Shown here: piece after piece, positions 5,603 through 7,805 of the stretch
Position numbering within the stretch: the first letter of the stretch is position 1
Layout of the letters: each line of letters starts with the position of its first letter
Assembly (NCBI GenBank): GCA_946406305.1
Contig: CAMJKC010000077.1
Coordinates: 1 to 7,805 of the forward strand
Reading direction: 5' to 3'
Length of the DNA: 7,805 nt
Source: an uncultured Lachnospiraceae bacterium
GTDB taxonomy: Bacteria > Bacillota > Clostridia > Lachnospirales > Lachnospiraceae
Translations under genes and position numbers: made by a program
Notes under the pieces: model-generated
Databases searched by the model: none
The model's input: only the letters and a program-made list of their open reading frames with translations
Told to the model about the DNA's origin: nothing

Positions 5603-7795
5603 ATGAATATTGACAAAAAAATTGCAAAAGAGTTAGAAGTTAAAGTAGAGCAAGTAACTGCTGCTATAAAATTACTTGATGAAGGAGCTACAGTTCCATT
5701 TATATCAAGATACAGAAAAGAAGTAACTGGTTCTTTAAATGATGAACAGTTGAGAAAACTACATGAAATGTTAGTTTATTTAAGAAATCTTGAAAGCAGA
5801 AAAGAGACCATTTTATCAAGCATTGAAGAGCAAGGAAAACTTACAAAAGAATTGAAAAAAGAAATAGAAGAATGTGAAACTATGGTAAAGCTTGAAGATT
5901 TATATAGACCATATAAACCTAAAAAAAGGACAAGGGCTACAGTGGCGAAGGAGAAAGGGCTTGAGCCATTTGCAAAACTCATAATGGAACAAAAAACTAA
6001 AAGGTCCATTATAACTTCCGCAAAAAAATATGTAGATAAAAAGAAGGGAGTAGAAAATGAAGAAGATGCAATAAATGGTGCACTTGACATAATAGCAGAA
6101 AACATATCAGATGTTGCCGATTACAGGACATATATTAGAGATTATGTAATTAAAAATGGTGTAATTACTTCAACAGCAAAAAATAAAGAAGAAAAATCAA
6201 ATTATGAAATGTATTATGAGTTTAGTGAACAGGTAAGTAAAATTGTAGGGCATAGAATTTTAGCAATTAACCGTGGAGAAAAAGAGAAATTATTAAAAGT
6301 AAGTATTGAAATAAATAGAGAAGAAATAATTGAGTATTTAAAAAATCAAATACTAATTCCAAATAAATTTACAGAAGAATATATAGTAAAAGCGATAGAA
6401 GATTCATTTGACAGGCTCATTTGGCCTTCAATAGAAAACGAAGTTAGGAGCATACTTACAGATGATGCAGAAGATAAAGCTATAGATGTATTTTCAAAAA
6501 ATTTGCATCAATTACTTATGCAGTCACCAATTGTTGGGAAAACTGTATTAGGATGGGACCCAGCATTTAGAACAGGCTGTAAACTTGCTGTAGTAGATGC
6601 AACAGGTAAAGTACTTGATACAGCAGTTATTTATCCTACTGAGCCTACCACTGAAAAGAAAATTGAAGAAGCAAAAGTAGTGCTTATGAATCTTATAAAT
6701 AAATATAATGTAGATTTGATATCGGTTGGAAATGGCACAGCCTCAAGGGAATCAGAATTGTTTATTGTGGATTTCTTAAAGAAAAATAAATTGAAAAAAG
6801 TTCAATATGTGATTGTAAACGAAGCAGGAGCATCGGTTTATAGTGCGAGCAAATTGGCGACAGAAGAATTTCCAAAATTTGATGTTGGGCAAAGGTCGGC
6901 GACATCTATTGCGAGAAGGTTGCAAGACCCACTTGCAGAGTTAGTAAAAATAGATCCACAGAGTATAGGTATAGGTCAATATCAGCACGATATGAATCAA
7001 AAAAAACTTGAAGAGTCATTGAAAGATGTTGTAGAAAGTTGTGTGAATAGTGTCGGTGTAGATTTGAATACTGCTTCCGTTTCATTGCTCTCTTATGTAT
7101 CTGGAATAAATAAAACTTTGGCGAAGTCAATAGTCTTATACAGAGAAGAAAATGGGAGATTTAACAATAGAGAAGAATTAAAAAAAGTTCCAAAACTTGG
7201 AGATAAGGCATATGAACAATGTGCTGGATTTATGAGAATAACAGATGGCGACAATCCACTTGATTTAACTTCAGTTCACCCTGAGAGTTATAAAGCTACA
7301 GAGAAACTGTTAAAAAAATTAAAATTTAAAAAGTCTGATATAAACACTTCAGGTTTAAAAGGTGTAAAACTTATGATATCAGATTTTGACGATACTGCAA
7401 AGGAGTTAAAAATTGGAGTTGAAACACTTAAAGATATAGTAAATGAACTTGAAAAACCAGGAAGAGACCCAAGAGAAGATATGCCAAAGCCAATTTTGAG
7501 AAATGACGTTCTTTCAATGGAAGACTTAGGAATAGGTATGGAATTAAAAGGGACTGTTAGAAATATTGTTGACTTTGGTTTGTTTGTAGACATTGGAGTT
7601 CATCAAGATGGTTTAGTTCATATATCTGAAATTTCAGACAAATATATAAAACACCCATTGGAAGTAGTATCAGTTGGAGACATTGTCACAGTGAAGGTTA
7701 TAAATATAGATATGGATAAAAAGAGGATATCGCTTACAATGAGGGGTATACAAGAATCAAAAGAAGTGGAAAAAGGAAAAGTTGCAAAAAAATGA
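5603..7795 (+). CDS. tex: Tex, S1-domain RNA-binding transcription accessory protein
   Basis: The product is 730 residues, complete and canonical for the Tex family. Tex is a cytoplasmic nucleic-acid-binding protein related to eukaryotic Spt6 and linked to transcription and RNA handling. Domains in order are: the helical Tex N-terminal region (about 1-190, with 'PFISRYRKE' at 32-40 and 'LEDLYRPYKPKKRTRA' at 97-112); a YqgF/RNase H-like fold (about 315-445, with 'GWDPAFRTGCKLAVVD' and 'GNGTASRE'); 'VNEAGASVYSAS' (405-416) and 'RRLQDPLAELVKIDP'; helix-hairpin-helix repeats (about 485-560, with 'VGVDLNTAS' and 'VSGINKTLAKSIV'); a second HhH-like region to about 630; and a C-terminal S1 domain (about 648-716, with 'VDFGLFVDIG' and 'DGLVHISEIS'). 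No frameshift or missing block is seen. It follows the M16C gene by 18 bp without a terminator, so cotranscription is likely. The stop may overlap a further gene at 7792. Confidence 0.97.
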   Translation: MNIDKKIAKELEVKVEQVTAAIKLLDEGATVPFISRYRKEVTGSLNDEQLRKLHEMLVYLRNLESRKETILSSIEEQGKLTKELKKEIEECETMVKLEDLYRPYKPKKRTRATVAKEKGLEPFAKLIMEQKTKRSIITSAKKYVDKKKGVENEEDAINGALDIIAENISDVADYRTYIRDYVIKNGVITSTAKNKEEKSNYEMYYEFSEQVSKIVGHRILAINRGEKEKLLKVSIEINREEIIEYLKNQILIPNKFTEEYIVKAIEDSFDRLIWPSIENEVRSILTDDAEDKAIDVFSKNLHQLLMQSPIVGKTVLGWDPAFRTGCKLAVVDATGKVLDTAVIYPTEPTTEKKIEEAKVVLMNLINKYNVDLISVGNGTASRESELFIVDFLKKNKLKKVQYVIVNEAGASVYSASKLATEEFPKFDVGQRSATSIARRLQDPLAELVKIDPQSIGIGQYQHDMNQKKLEESLKDVVESCVNSVGVDLNTASVSLLSYVSGINKTLAKSIVLYREENGRFNNREELKKVPKLGDKAYEQCAGFMRITDGDNPLDLTSVHPESYKATEKLLKKLKFKKSDINTSGLKGVKLMISDFDDTAKELKIGVETLKDIVNELEKPGRDPREDMPKPILRNDVLSMEDLGIGMELKGTVRNIVDFGLFVDIGVHQDGLVHISEISDKYIKHPLEVVSVGDIVTVKVINIDMDKKRISLTMRGIQESKEVEKGKVAKK

Positions 7796-7805
7796 GTTGT
7801 AGTTA
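7792..7805 (+). CDS. Possible start of a downstream gene overlapping tex (truncated by the window)
   Basis: ATG at 7792-7794 overlaps the tex TGA in an ATGA arrangement and stays open for the last four full codons (M-S-C-S). Only a weak, distant purine stretch (AAAGGA, about 14 bases upstream) could act as a ribosome site. The window ends too soon to tell a real gene from coincidence. Confidence 0.2.

Noticed and set aside
5776..6105. Minus-strand open frames inside tex, hemZ and the M16C gene (for example 5776-6105, 7288-7593, 2962-3252).
   Set aside because: They are antisense shadows of clearly coding plus-strand genes, Phe/Ser/Leu/Tyr-rich with no family motif.
1..7805. A mobile element, CRISPR array, toxin-antitoxin pair or defence system.
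   Set aside because: No direct-repeat array, transposase, integrase, tRNA or att-like repeat was seen, and every sizeable frame is accounted for by the five genes listed.

Overview
The base composition is very low in G+C, with AT-rich codon choice and strong GGAG-type ribosome sites. The gene set (HemZ, a DarA-type c-di-AMP receptor, an M16C-family protein and Tex) points to a low-GC, probably anaerobic member of the Bacillota, most likely class Clostridia. I cannot name a genus.

Layout, left to right. (1) Positions 1-528, plus strand: the 3' end of an unrecognised gene whose start lies outside the window. (2) 525-2030, plus: hemZ, an anaerobic coproporphyrinogen dehydrogenase-like radical SAM protein, joined to the previous gene by an ATGA overlap. 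(3) 2027-2359, minus: darA (pstA), a PII-like cyclic-di-AMP receptor. It converges on hemZ so tightly that one TTAA tetramer supplies both stop codons. (4) 2360-2491: a compact divergent promoter region with a good sigma-A-type promoter facing each way. (5) 2492-5584, plus: a large predicted lipoprotein with the full-length architecture of the M16C (presequence-protease-like) peptidases, in which the zinc-binding HxxEH motif has become MxxKN. (6) 5603-7795, plus: tex, a complete and canonical RNA-binding transcription accessory protein, 18 bp behind the M16C gene and probably in its operon. A further gene may begin at 7792 in an ATGA overlap with tex.

No RNA genes, insertion sequences, CRISPR arrays or phage features were seen. 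hemZ, darA and tex are ordinary housekeeping or regulatory genes. The most notable item is the M16C-like lipoprotein. It keeps the family length and one distal zinc-ligand Glu at the expected spacing, but it has lost the other catalytic residues and the C-terminal Arg/GGAYG substrate-binding segment. It therefore looks like a conserved-length pseudopeptidase at the cell surface rather than a decaying gene. The rest of the window is compactly coding, and no gene-free stretch exceeds about 130 bp.
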